From Butyrivibrio sp. M55 (lineage in GTDB: Bacteria; Bacillota; Clostridia; Lachnospirales; Lachnospiraceae): DNA of 64,000 nt. Location of the stretch: NCBI RefSeq assembly GCF_900116865.1, contig NZ_FPCD01000012.1, forward strand, positions 34,182-98,181. Direction: 5' to 3'. This document shows positions 17,692-25,190 of this stretch, in pieces; position 1 is the first letter of the stretch, and every line of letters begins with the position of its first letter. The position numbers were made by a program, and so were the translations under genes. The notes below the pieces were generated by a model. That model was given only the letters and a program-made list of their open reading frames with translations. It was not told where the DNA came from and searched no databases.

Positions 17692-19107
17692 TCACGAATG
17701 TTCGATAGTGAACTTCTTAGTCTTTAAATTTGCTTTGAGTCTTGCGAAATCGTCACCCTTTTTCCTGAGGATAACAAGTTCCTCATCACTGCAATCTTCA
17801 AGGATAAACTCACCGTCAAATGCAGGATGCTCATTTCTAAACTTCATAAGTTCAAGCAAATCTTTTACGACAGGTCTCGCAACTTCCTTTTCTATCTCAT
17901 CCAGCTTGTAATAATGGCGATTGATATTTCTTCCTACTTTTGTCTCTTCAAGGAGCTTGAGATCATTCTTTCCCGCAAGGAGTCCCACATAATAAATCTG
18001 TGGAATACCGGGGGCAAAAAACTGAACTGCCCTTGCCAGAAGGTATGCATCATCGTCATCACCAAGTGCTGAATAGTAGCTGCAATTTACCTGATAAATA
18101 TCAAGGTTATTGTAAGCAGCCGTGTTGTATATCTTTTTTACATTGGCTCCGTATTTAAAGATGTCCTCTTTTGTTCTCTCTATCTCTTCATCGGGAAGGA
18201 GGTCTTTTACATCAACAACTCCTATTCCGTCGTGAGTATCGAGCGTCGTAAACTGCTTTCTCGGACAGATCTTAAGCCAATTTTTCAAATATGTAGACTG
18301 TCCATAGTATAACGCATTTATGAGTAGCATTGGAAGCGCAAAATCATATACATAATAGTCATGACTTTCAATCTTCTGCTGCATTGTATAGTGCTCGTGT
18401 ATCTCGGGAAGAAGCGTAACGCCGTAAGGTCCTACGATCTTCTGGCATCCGTCCATAAGCTCCCAGACTTCGGGCTCTATGAAAAAGCATGAACTGCCTG
18501 CTTTTTTCGTCGCATATGCAAACGCATCCAGTCTTATGATCGAAAGTCCGTGCTCGCAAAGATTTACAAGGTTATCCCTAATAAACTCTTTTGCCGTATC
18601 TGACTTGCAGTTGATATCAATCTGCTGCTCATCAAAGGTACACCAGACTTTCTCTGTGCTTCCGTCAGCGAACATCGCATCAACATAAGGAGCTCTGGGC
18701 TTTCTCTTATAGATAACGTCTACTTCTTCCTGCGTAGGCTCGCCGTTCTTCCAGAAATCCTTGTAGCGTATGAAAAGATCTCTGTATTTTGAATCATCCT
18801 TTTTTTCAAGGAAATCTTTATAATACTCACTCTGCGCCGAAATGTGATTGATCATGTAATCGGCCATGAGGTAATACTGTTCTGACAACTTTTCTATATC
18901 GTCCCAGTCTCCAAACGTCTTATCTACAACGTGATAATCCATCGGAGCGAATCCTCTGTCTCCGGAAGATGGGAAAAAAGGAAGTATATGTATACCGCCT
19001 ACTGCATCCTTAAAGTACTTGTCCATTACAAACGCTAGATCTTTAAGATTCTCACCCATGCTGTCTGCGTATGTGATCAACATACATTTGTTTTCTAGCT
19101 TTTTCAT
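17692..19107 (-). CDS. gtfA: GH13_18 sucrose phosphorylase
   Basis: This 471-residue enzyme phosphorolyses sucrose to glucose 1-phosphate and fructose. It follows the Bifidobacterium and Streptococcus GtfA sequences closely: ADSMGENLKDL, LPFFPSSGDRGFAPMDY, LIRLDAFAYATKK-like IRLDAFAYATKK with the nucleophile Asp, LLPEIHEHY with the acid/base Glu, TLDTHDGIGVVD, YQVNCSYYSALGDDD and GLLAGKNDLKLLEETK. The length is slightly below the usual 480-500. It is cytoplasmic. Related GH13_18 enzymes act on sucrose 6-phosphate or glucosylglycerate; the ABC importer context argues for an unphosphorylated glucoside. Confidence 0.9.
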   Translation of the reverse strand: MKKLENKCMLITYADSMGENLKDLAFVMDKYFKDAVGGIHILPFFPSSGDRGFAPMDYHVVDKTFGDWDDIEKLSEQYYLMADYMINHISAQSEYYKDFLEKKDDSKYRDLFIRYKDFWKNGEPTQEEVDVIYKRKPRAPYVDAMFADGSTEKVWCTFDEQQIDINCKSDTAKEFIRDNLVNLCEHGLSIIRLDAFAYATKKAGSSCFFIEPEVWELMDGCQKIVGPYGVTLLPEIHEHYTMQQKIESHDYYVYDFALPMLLINALYYGQSTYLKNWLKICPRKQFTTLDTHDGIGVVDVKDLLPDEEIERTKEDIFKYGANVKKIYNTAAYNNLDIYQVNCSYYSALGDDDDAYLLARAVQFFAPGIPQIYYVGLLAGKNDLKLLEETKVGRNINRHYYKLDEIEKEVARPVVKDLLELMKFRNEHPAFDGEFILEDCSDEELVILRKKGDDFARLKANLKTKKFTIEHS

Positions 19108-19128
19108 AACATAAAACCTTTCATATAA

Positions 19129-19983
19129 TTATTTAACAGCGCCTGCTGTAATTCCCTCAACGATGTATCTCTGAAGGAAAAGATATAACAACAATATCGG
19201 GAGCATCGCAAGCAAAAGTGCAGCCATGATCAAACCTGTATCTGTTGAATATGTGCCGTAGAATACTTTTGTCGCGATAGGGATCGTATACAGATCTTTT
19301 CTTCCAAGTACAAGACTGGGCAAAAGATAATCGTTCCAAAATGCCATTGCATCGATAATAGCTACCGTTGCGATCGTGGGCTTAAGTATAGGAAATACAA
19401 TCTTGGAAAAGATCTGCCATTTATTACATCCGTCTATTGTAGCCGCCTCTTCAAGAGAGCACGGAACATTGGTGTGGATACTTCCATGGAACATGAATGT
19501 TGCCATTGAAAGTGAAAAACCAATGTGCATGAATATCAAAGTGATCCTGTGGTTCAGGATACCGAAAATACCGCCGTAAAGTGAAACAAGCGGGATCATA
19601 AGTACCTGGAAAGGAATTACCATTGATGCGATCATAAGAACAAACAATATTTTATTAGCCTTCCAGTTATTTCTTACAATAAGATAAGCCGTCATAGACG
19701 AAAGCGCGATTGTTCCTATGGTTGAGCACACTGTCACTATAAAGGAGTTAGCGAATGAATTAAAGAATTTCATTTTTTCAACCGCTTTAGGGAAGTTCTC
19801 AAGCGTAAATCCATGCTTACCGATAAGTGCCAACGGATTGCCCGTTATATCTGCTTTTACCTTAAATACATTTATTATTACCATTATGAAAGGGAAAATA
19901 AATGCTACAAACATAATCGTCAAGATCATGATCATAATGGCATGCTTTACTATTTTATTGCGTCTTGCCTTTTCATTTTCCAT
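19129..19983 (-). CDS. ABC sugar importer permease, MalG type (second locus)
   Basis: This 284-residue membrane protein has six predicted helices, the EAA loop EEAATIDGCNKWQIFSKI followed by VFPILKP, and the usual EGITAGAVK tail. It abuts the partner permease gene (shared base TAATG) and precedes the sucrose phosphorylase gene, which suggests import of sucrose or a related glucoside. No ATPase gene is linked. Confidence 0.92.
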   Translation of the reverse strand: MENEKARRNKIVKHAIMIMILTIMFVAFIFPFIMVIINVFKVKADITGNPLALIGKHGFTLENFPKAVEKMKFFNSFANSFIVTVCSTIGTIALSSMTAYLIVRNNWKANKILFVLMIASMVIPFQVLMIPLVSLYGGIFGILNHRITLIFMHIGFSLSMATFMFHGSIHTNVPCSLEEAATIDGCNKWQIFSKIVFPILKPTIATVAIIDAMAFWNDYLLPSLVLGRKDLYTIPIATKVFYGTYSTDTGLIMAALLLAMLPILLLYLFLQRYIVEGITAGAVK

Positions 19984-20861
19984 TATGCCTGCACCTCCCC
20001 TTTCTTACCTACGTATACTTGAATTCCACCGATCACCGCGCAGATCACAAACAAGATAAGAGCCTCTGCCTGGCCGGTTCCATAGTTCTTGTTTACGAAA
20101 GCCTGATTGTAAACGTGCATTGCTGCAAGCGCTGAACTTCCATAAGGATCACCGTTAGTCAACGAAAGGTTGACGTCGTAAACCATGAAGCATCTTGTAA
20201 TTGTGAGGAAAAGACACTGTACAAATGATGCCGTCATAAGTGGAATTGATATGTGAATGATAGACTGTCTGCCTGTACAGCCATCAATTTTAGCCGCTTC
20301 AATAACATCTTCCGATACGCTCATAAAACCTGCAACATAGATAAGCATCATGTAGCCGGCATACTGCCATACCGAAACAATAATAAGTGCTGCGATTGCT
20401 CCGTTTTCCGTAGCAAGGAGTGACTTAACTTTTCCGTCTGATATAAGACCCATAAGTTCTACCAGCGCCTTATTAAATACAAATTTCCAAACGTAACCAA
20501 GTACGATACCACCGATAAGATTCGGAACAAAGAATCCTGCTCTGAAAAAGTTCTGACCTTTGATTCCGCTGGTTACCATGTATGCAATGATAAATGCTAC
20601 AGCATTTACCAACACAACTGCTATTGCCGAATAAATAAATGTGCGTCCAAGGGAAGTCCAATATCCCCCATCCGCAAATGCATTGACATAATTTTCAAAA
20701 CCTACAAAAGGCTTGTTTCTGGATACTCCGTTCCAACTTGTAAATGTAAGATACAAACCATAAATAAAAGGTATTATAACTACACTGCAAAAGATTATTG
20801 TTGTTAATCCCGCAAATATTAGATACTGCTTAAATTTATACCCCAGTGTATTAGTTTTCAT
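19983..20861 (-). CDS. ABC sugar importer permease, MalF type (second locus)
   Basis: This 292-residue permease has an EAA loop read as IEAAKIDGCTGRQSIIHI then SIPLM. The start is placed at the ATG of MKTNTLGYKF, which is correctly spaced from AAAGGTGAGG; a GTG three codons upstream lies inside that ribosome site. It pairs with the MalG-type gene immediately downstream. Confidence 0.9.
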   Translation of the reverse strand: MKTNTLGYKFKQYLIFAGLTTIIFCSVVIIPFIYGLYLTFTSWNGVSRNKPFVGFENYVNAFADGGYWTSLGRTFIYSAIAVVLVNAVAFIIAYMVTSGIKGQNFFRAGFFVPNLIGGIVLGYVWKFVFNKALVELMGLISDGKVKSLLATENGAIAALIIVSVWQYAGYMMLIYVAGFMSVSEDVIEAAKIDGCTGRQSIIHISIPLMTASFVQCLFLTITRCFMVYDVNLSLTNGDPYGSSALAAMHVYNQAFVNKNYGTGQAEALILFVICAVIGGIQVYVGKKGEVQA

Positions 20862-20917
20862 ATGCCTCACCTTTCAAAAAACCCGTGCACTAAACACTTA
20901 AATCTCTTTTCTTTTTT

Positions 20918-20948
20918 ATCAGGGCTTCTTGGTTATCGAAGCCCTGAT
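20918..20948 (-). other. Intercistronic hairpin between binding-protein and permease genes (second locus)
   Basis: ATCAGGGCTTC and GAAGCCCTGAT form a perfect 11-bp stem with a 9-nt loop. On the coding strand it is followed by A residues, not T residues, so it is better read as an mRNA-stabilising or attenuating structure than a terminator. Confidence 0.6.
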
Positions 20949-20985
20949 GTAATCTGTTTTAATTAAATCGTTATTGAGTAAAATA

Positions 20986-22308
20986 TCAGTGCTCAATAGG
21001 TGTTGCAGACTTGAAATACTCAGTTACCGCATCAGCAAGTGCTGCTCTGTCCATTGACTCATCAAGGTATTTCTGCATGATTTCCTGTCCTACTACCGTC
21101 ATATGATCGTCGGGAAGGTAATTGTATGTAGGAATCATATTTCCTGCATCTGCATATGTCTTTACAGAAAGAGAAAATGGATCGAGCTTATCGGCTTTGA
21201 TATTTTCAAAAGCTGGAACAAGCGCACACTTTTCTGTAAGGAAAGCATTTCCGTCAGCATCGTTTACAAGCCAGTTAAGGAAGTCAAGCGCAGCCTGTCT
21301 CTGCTCATCTGAAGTATCTGATGAACTGTCAACAAAGAAGTACTTTGTTGCACCGCCTACGATGCTGAAGTTGCTTGTATCTGTTGTATTCTGAGGAACA
21401 GGCATCATTCCGAGGTGCTCTGTGTAATCATACTGGTTGATAACTGACCAATCCCAGTTTCCACCGAACATGAATGCGATCTGTCCTTCTGCGAGCATCA
21501 TTGATGTCTCTTCACGATCTGCGTTTGAAGCAGAACCTTTTGCATAGTTATATTTAATAAGTGTATCGAATGAATCCATTAAGGAATTGAATTTCTCATT
21601 CTCCATAAGATTGCCTGAACCATCAAGAAGGCTCTTTACAAATGCATCGGGATCCTGCTGCTCTTCATATACCATAGGGAACCAGTGGGCACCGAGTGAC
21701 CAGTACTCTGAAAGGATTCCTACAGGCTTCTCCATTCCGCCCTGTACAAGCTTATCAAGTAACTTCTGGAAATCATCAAGCTTAGCAACAGATGTGGGAT
21801 CGAATGACTCTCCTGTGATCTTCTCGATCGCATCTGCGTTGTAGAGGATACCTCTTGCCTCTACACAGAAAGGAAATCCTACAACTTTTCCGTCAACCGT
21901 GATTCCAAGCTTTGTTTTCTTTGCCCAGTCCTCATTTGAAAGATCGTAAGCATACTCATTTGCTACTGCATATATATCTTTCGGATCCACCATTGAAAGT
22001 GTATAAGGATCGTGTGATGCATACTTTGTTGCAATCTGTGAAGCAACTGTTGTATCCGTATCGGCGTTGTATACTTCAACATGCACACCTGTCTTCTCTT
22101 CATACTCTTTTGCCATATCCTCGAACTGTGTCTGAATCTCTGTTTTAGAATTTAAAATTGAGATAGATGCTCCCCCGGCCTTGCTACTATCTGCAACCTG
22201 TTCTCCGGCAGTCTGAGCAACAGGCTCTTCCGGATTCTGTGTACTGCATGCAACCATTGATAATGCCATAGCTGCACAAACTACTAATGAAACTATTTTC
22301 CTTCTCAT
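20986..22308 (-). CDS. Sugar-binding lipoprotein of ABC importer (second locus)
   Basis: This 440-residue SBP family 1 protein has a lipoprotein signal peptide (MRRKIVSLVVCAAMALSMVA) with the lipid Cys at about residue 21. The mature part shows the expected pattern: FEDMAKEYEEKTGVHVEVYN, FMFGGNWDWSVINQYDY and FLNWLVNDADGNAFL. It is the first gene of the operon with the two permeases, sucrose phosphorylase and LacI regulator. The bound sugar is unknown; sucrose is likely from the neighbour. Confidence 0.92.
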   Translation of the reverse strand: MRRKIVSLVVCAAMALSMVACSTQNPEEPVAQTAGEQVADSSKAGGASISILNSKTEIQTQFEDMAKEYEEKTGVHVEVYNADTDTTVASQIATKYASHDPYTLSMVDPKDIYAVANEYAYDLSNEDWAKKTKLGITVDGKVVGFPFCVEARGILYNADAIEKITGESFDPTSVAKLDDFQKLLDKLVQGGMEKPVGILSEYWSLGAHWFPMVYEEQQDPDAFVKSLLDGSGNLMENEKFNSLMDSFDTLIKYNYAKGSASNADREETSMMLAEGQIAFMFGGNWDWSVINQYDYTEHLGMMPVPQNTTDTSNFSIVGGATKYFFVDSSSDTSDEQRQAALDFLNWLVNDADGNAFLTEKCALVPAFENIKADKLDPFSLSVKTYADAGNMIPTYNYLPDDHMTVVGQEIMQKYLDESMDRAALADAVTEYFKSATPIEH

Positions 22309-22356
22309 CTTAAATAACCCCTCCTTCTAAAAGGTCTTTGTTTATTGTAAAAAGAT

Positions 22357-22395
22357 ATTATCACGTGACGTATATTTATGTCAATCGGTTGACAT
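22357..22395 (-). promoter_or_regulatory. Promoter and LacI-type operator of the sucrose-phosphorylase operon
   Basis: ATGTCAATCGGTTGACAT (22378-22395) is an 18-bp palindrome with one mismatch and a central CG, the form of LacI/CcpA-family operators. On the minus strand its TTGACA half is also the -35 box (22379-22384), followed after 16 bp by GATAAT (22357-22362). Binding would therefore cover the -35 element. The LacI gene at the end of the same operon is the expected regulator. Confidence 0.75.
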
Positions 22396-22520
22396 ACGTT
22401 TTTATCAAAAAATTATCCGTTTCGTGAATTAATTACATTAGTAATGTGCGGTTTTTGTATATGTTGCACAAGTTATTTGGCAGCTCGGCATTAAGTTGTA
22501 TGTTATGCGGTTAACATGTT

Positions 22521-23489
22521 TTAATACCATATAAGCTCGTTAACCCGCTTCTGTACTGCATTGTAATCATAGCCTGCTTCTGTAAGGCGCATTTTTCTTT
22601 CTTCTCCGTTGCCCCACTTACCGTTGATTACCTCTATTGCTACTTCATCAATAGTCTTCTTCTCGTAGCTTTCCCCAACCACGCGGTCTAAGACTGTGCA
22701 GTAGCTTTCTTCCTCAAGATAGATCCAGCCGATTCCGCTCTTAAGCTTTCCCCAGCCGTTCCTTACTTCTACAATAGTGAATGTACCGCGGCCGGTCTGA
22801 CCTTTTATGTTGTTTCCAAAGTACGGATTTGCGCGGATATTGAGGTTATCAATGAGAACTTTTACGGAAAAAGGTGTCTTCGGATATTTGCCGTTATCAT
22901 CATTTATATTTCCGGCATCCTCTTTGTCCATCAGTTCTTTTACCGCACTTCTGAATCCGTCCATTGTATATCCGGTTTCTAGCTGATTCCATAAGTGCTC
23001 GGGATCGCTGTGGTTGGAAGCTATTCCTCTGATATGTCCCTCATTGTGTGAAACGATAACACCGTCCTCAAGAGGATCCAGGTTATATAATCTGCAGAGC
23101 ATTGCGAACAGTTCTGTTGCCGCTTCATATGTCCTCTTCACAGTTTTGAGTGCCTCAGGTCTGTTTGAGCAGGTAAATGTCGCGCCGCTTATATAATTAA
23201 GGCTTGCAGGCTCACACATCTCAACTCCGATATGTGTATTGTTTGCTGCTCCTCCTGCGTGCCAGCCTCTGTGATCCCAAGGAAGTGTCTGATAAACAGT
23301 TCCGTCATTTCCGTCTATGAAGCCGTGTACACATGAGTTGTCGTGTGCAGGTGTGTTCCAGCTATTGATAAATGCCATCGCTCTGGGCTGTGCGCATCCA
23401 ACCGAATGGAGCATAAGTCCTTTCACAGTAATTTTTCTTCCCTCTGTGTAGCAGGGGTTTTCAGTCATAATACTTTCTACTAGATTCAT
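22521..23489 (-). CDS. N-acetylmuramoyl-L-alanine amidase, phage endolysin type
   Basis: This 322-residue peptidoglycan amidase cleaves the bond between muramic acid and L-alanine. Residues 20-185 form an Amidase_2 domain with the zinc ligands in LMLHSVG, VHGFID and HNEGHIRG/SDPEHLW. Residues 205-265 form a bacterial SH3 domain (LNIRANPYFGNNIKGQ, GWGKLKSGIGWIYLEE). The last 45 residues are a CW_7-like repeat (IDEVAIEVINGKWGNGEERK to YNAVQKRVNEL). There is no signal peptide, so export depends on the holin gene upstream. This is the architecture of Lachnospiraceae phage endolysins. No other phage structural gene is visible nearby. Confidence 0.92.
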   Translation of the reverse strand: MNLVESIMTENPCYTEGRKITVKGLMLHSVGCAQPRAMAFINSWNTPAHDNSCVHGFIDGNDGTVYQTLPWDHRGWHAGGAANNTHIGVEMCEPASLNYISGATFTCSNRPEALKTVKRTYEAATELFAMLCRLYNLDPLEDGVIVSHNEGHIRGIASNHSDPEHLWNQLETGYTMDGFRSAVKELMDKEDAGNINDDNGKYPKTPFSVKVLIDNLNIRANPYFGNNIKGQTGRGTFTIVEVRNGWGKLKSGIGWIYLEEESYCTVLDRVVGESYEKKTIDEVAIEVINGKWGNGEERKMRLTEAGYDYNAVQKRVNELIWY

Positions 23490-23611
23490 AATTTTTTCTC
23501 CTTTTCTGTTTTGTTGTTTTAATTGTTTTTGTTGAAGTAAGCGCCGATTTGAGCGTTTCGCTTTCGAAATCTCAGGTACTGCATGTTCTTATTAACAGAT
23601 TTTGGCGCTTC

Positions 23612-23800
23612 TTAAATTTTCAGTTCCGGAATTCCGGAAACACTCATCAGCAGGGAAAGTATTCCTGCCAATGATGCTGCACTAGCAACCATCACCCAAT
23701 TAACATCTCCCATAACCTCCGAAGTTCCAATCGTGGCAATGGCTGTCTGTGCCACCGTCTTAACAGCTCTTATTCCCGCTGCTTTAAGCCAGTTCTTCAT
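23612..23800 (-). CDS. Small phage holin (r1t-like)
   Basis: This 62-residue membrane protein starts MKNWLKAAGIRAVKT and has two hydrophobic segments (AVKTVAQTAIATIGTSEVM and VMVASAASLAGILSLLMSV), ending in a short charged tail. This is the pattern of r1t-type holins, which form pores that release endolysin. The ATG used lies 7 nt after AAGGAG. An in-frame ATG two codons earlier is too close to the ribosome site. It precedes the amidase gene by 122 bp, forming a holin-endolysin pair. Confidence 0.82.
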   Translation of the reverse strand: MKNWLKAAGIRAVKTVAQTAIATIGTSEVMGDVNWVMVASAASLAGILSLLMSVSGIPELKI

Positions 23801-23898
23801 AAGCATTCTCCTTTCCTGTGCGTAGATTTTTTTGTAGAACAAAAGTTAATTTGTTTTACCATAACTTATACAATTGGTAAGTTGATGGATAAAAAAAT

Positions 23899-23955
23899 TT
23901 ACACACATGGTGCACGTGGTAATCCAAACAACAACGTATTTGTGTGTTCTGACAT
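23899..23955 (-). CDS. 18-residue small ORF leading the lysis cassette
   Basis: A GGAGGTGAG ribosome site lies 5 nt before an ATG that opens the peptide MSEHTNTLLFGLPRAPCV, then TAA. The ribosome site is one of the strongest in the window and the ORF lies between the consensus promoter and the holin gene. It has no recognised family. It could be a leader peptide, a regulatory or signalling peptide, or a decayed phage gene start. Being so short, its translation is inferred only from the ribosome site and position. Confidence 0.5.
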   Translation of the reverse strand: MSEHTNTLLFGLPRAPCV

Positions 23956-23990
23956 TTTTCTCTCACCTCCGTTCGTTTAAGATTGATTTA

Positions 23991-24019
23991 ATCTTATATC
24001 ACGTTCGGTAAGTTGTCAA
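23991..24019 (-). promoter_or_regulatory. Promoter of the small ORF-holin-endolysin operon
   Basis: The minus strand shows TTGACA (24014-24019), a 17-bp spacer and TAAGAT (23991-23996). The operator half-site AACTTACCGA begins at the end of the -35 box, so a bound repressor would exclude RNA polymerase. Confidence 0.65.
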
Positions 24020-24124
24020 TACATTAATTTACCATTTGTTTATGTCGTAATTCTGATGAAATGATCAAATGCTGCTATTTTACTGCATTTTACATGTTTG
24101 ATACTTACCAAAAATTATTTCAAT

Positions 24125-24153
24125 TTGACGTTTTGTGCGAATTGAATTATACT
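24125..24153 (+). promoter_or_regulatory. Promoter of the XRE repressor gene
   Basis: TTGACG (24125-24130), a 17-bp spacer and TATACT (24148-24153) form a good plus-strand promoter. Operator half-sites lie on each side of it. The start codon is about 140 nt further on, leaving a long untranslated leader with no feature I can identify. Confidence 0.65.
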
Positions 24154-24293
24154 TTTGGTAAGTTTTGGAAATTATTCCGTGCAGGAATAAAGAGAATGTA
24201 TATTAGCCGGTTAAGGTGTTTTATCTTAAAGAAAACGGCAGTACACTTTCATATATCCAAGATAATATATCAAATTAGAAATGAGGATATCCT

Positions 24294-24623
24294 ATGAATA
24301 ACACATTAGGAGGAAGAATAGCTGAATTACTTGCTCAGCTTAATATGACTCAGCGCGAACTCGCTGAAAAAGTCGACGTCACTGAGGTCTCAATGTCTCG
24401 CTATATAAAGGGAGACCGCGTTCCGAAAGGGCCTGTTATAGCCAATATCGCCACTGCCCTTCACACAACTACCGACTATCTGTTAAATGGGAACTCCTCA
24501 GAAAGCGGAGATTTCGAATCTGAATATTATATGATTCATAGACTTATTGCCAAAAATGCATCCAAGATGACATCCAAGCAAAGGCGCGAGCTCATTAACG
24601 CCCTGCTTGAGTCTGAAGAATAA
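24294..24623 (+). CDS. XRE-family repressor-like regulator
   Basis: This 109-residue DNA-binding protein has a HTH_3 domain in residues 5-65 (GGRIAELLAQLNMTQRELAE, VDVTEVSMSRYIKGDRVPKG, IANIATALHTTTDYLLNG). A short C-terminal helical tail follows (MIHRLIAKNASKMTSKQRRE). A GAGGAT ribosome site precedes the ATG. It is divergent from the holin-endolysin cassette and surrounded by repeated operators. There is no C-terminal peptidase domain, so it is not a LexA-like self-cleaving repressor; how it is induced is unknown. Confidence 0.88.
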   Translation: MNNTLGGRIAELLAQLNMTQRELAEKVDVTEVSMSRYIKGDRVPKGPVIANIATALHTTTDYLLNGNSSESGDFESEYYMIHRLIAKNASKMTSKQRRELINALLESEE

Positions 24624-24656
24624 AATAGCATTGATTTACTATATATTTGAGCAAAG

Positions 24657-24711
24657 AAAGCAGTGATCCGGCACGATTTGTATACGAAACCGTGTCTATA
24701 CACTGCTTTTT
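24657..24711. terminator. Bidirectional terminator between convergent XRE and SOS genes
   Basis: AAAGCAGTG and CACTGCTTT pair around an inner GGCACG/CGTGTC stem, followed by TTTT on the plus strand and flanked by A residues that give a T-run on the other strand. It lies between two convergent genes. Confidence 0.75.
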
Positions 24712-24722
24712 ATATATTCAAT

Positions 24723-24989
24723 TTATCCGATTATCTTCTCACGAAGTGCTATCCCCTCGACAACTCCGTGCAAATATGCTTCCGATGCAAGCTTACCGTC
24801 TGCAACGGTTAAAGCATCGATAATTTCATTAAACTGCAGTTGCTGGCTTACTCCCAGCATTGCACGAAACGTTATGATCATATCATTTATCTCATCACGT
24901 TCCTTCTTGTATTCTTCTGTCTGAACAAATAACTGCATAGAGTCTTCAAACGCATCCTTGATACATTCCTCAATTTCCACTGTTTTCAT
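24723..24989 (-). CDS. Small SOS-controlled protein of unknown function (DUF6809-like)
   Basis: This 88-residue, mostly helical, acidic protein begins MKTVEIEECIKDAFEDSMQL and ends LHGVVEGIALREKIIG. The pattern of a helical hairpin with a terminal GF/VEG-like segment resembles the DUF6809 group of small Clostridial proteins, often found in mobile elements, but this is weak. A longer reading frame extends 29 codons upstream, but it would run through the promoter, so the internal start is preferred. GGAGG is only 1 nt from the ATG, so the GTG three codons later is another possible start. No function is assigned. Confidence 0.6.
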   Translation of the reverse strand: MKTVEIEECIKDAFEDSMQLFVQTEEYKKERDEINDMIITFRAMLGVSQQLQFNEIIDALTVADGKLASEAYLHGVVEGIALREKIIG

Positions 24990-25047
24990 ACCTCCAAAGT
25001 CAAAGCCAATGTTGCATAAATCAATGTATGGTAGCGAATCTACGATT

Positions 25048-25076
25048 ATTATACCGAACAGATGTTCGAGTGTCAA
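25048..25076 (-). promoter_or_regulatory. Consensus promoter with LexA (SOS) box
   Basis: The minus strand has a perfect TTGACA (25071-25076), a 17-bp spacer and a perfect TATAAT (25048-25053). The spacer contains CGAACAGATGTTCG (plus-strand reading, 25055-25068), which matches the Gram-positive LexA/DinR box CGAAC-n4-GTTCG. The gene downstream should be tightly repressed until DNA damage. Confidence 0.88.
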
Positions 25077-25190
25077 TTTATTAATTATCTCTATCTGCTA
25101 TCTTGTACAATCCACCCAGGATAGCGGTAGAAGTTCTTTTTTACTTGGTATTGTTTCATTCCAACCGAAGCTTTTTGTTCTCATTCGTTA

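Larger units (their letters stand above)
23863..24164. promoter_or_regulatory. Repeated XRE operator half-sites (AACTTACCAA)
   Basis: The half-site AACTTACCAA or its complement occurs five times: an inverted pair at 23863-23883 (AACTTATACA and TTGGTAAGTT), TCGGTAAGTT at 24005-24014, AATTTACCATT at 24026-24036, TACTTACCAAAA at 24102-24113, and TTTTGGTAAGTT at 24153-24164. They surround both divergent promoters, so the XRE protein encoded next to them probably represses the lysis genes and itself, as in temperate phage switches. Confidence 0.65.

Noticed and set aside
20918..20948. Transcription terminator between binding protein and permease
   Set aside because: The stem is strong, but the coding strand continues with A residues rather than T residues, so it is better seen as an mRNA-stability hairpin.
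24061..24297. Plus-strand 78-codon frame before the XRE gene
   Set aside because: It runs through the promoter and operators of the XRE gene and lacks a ribosome site.
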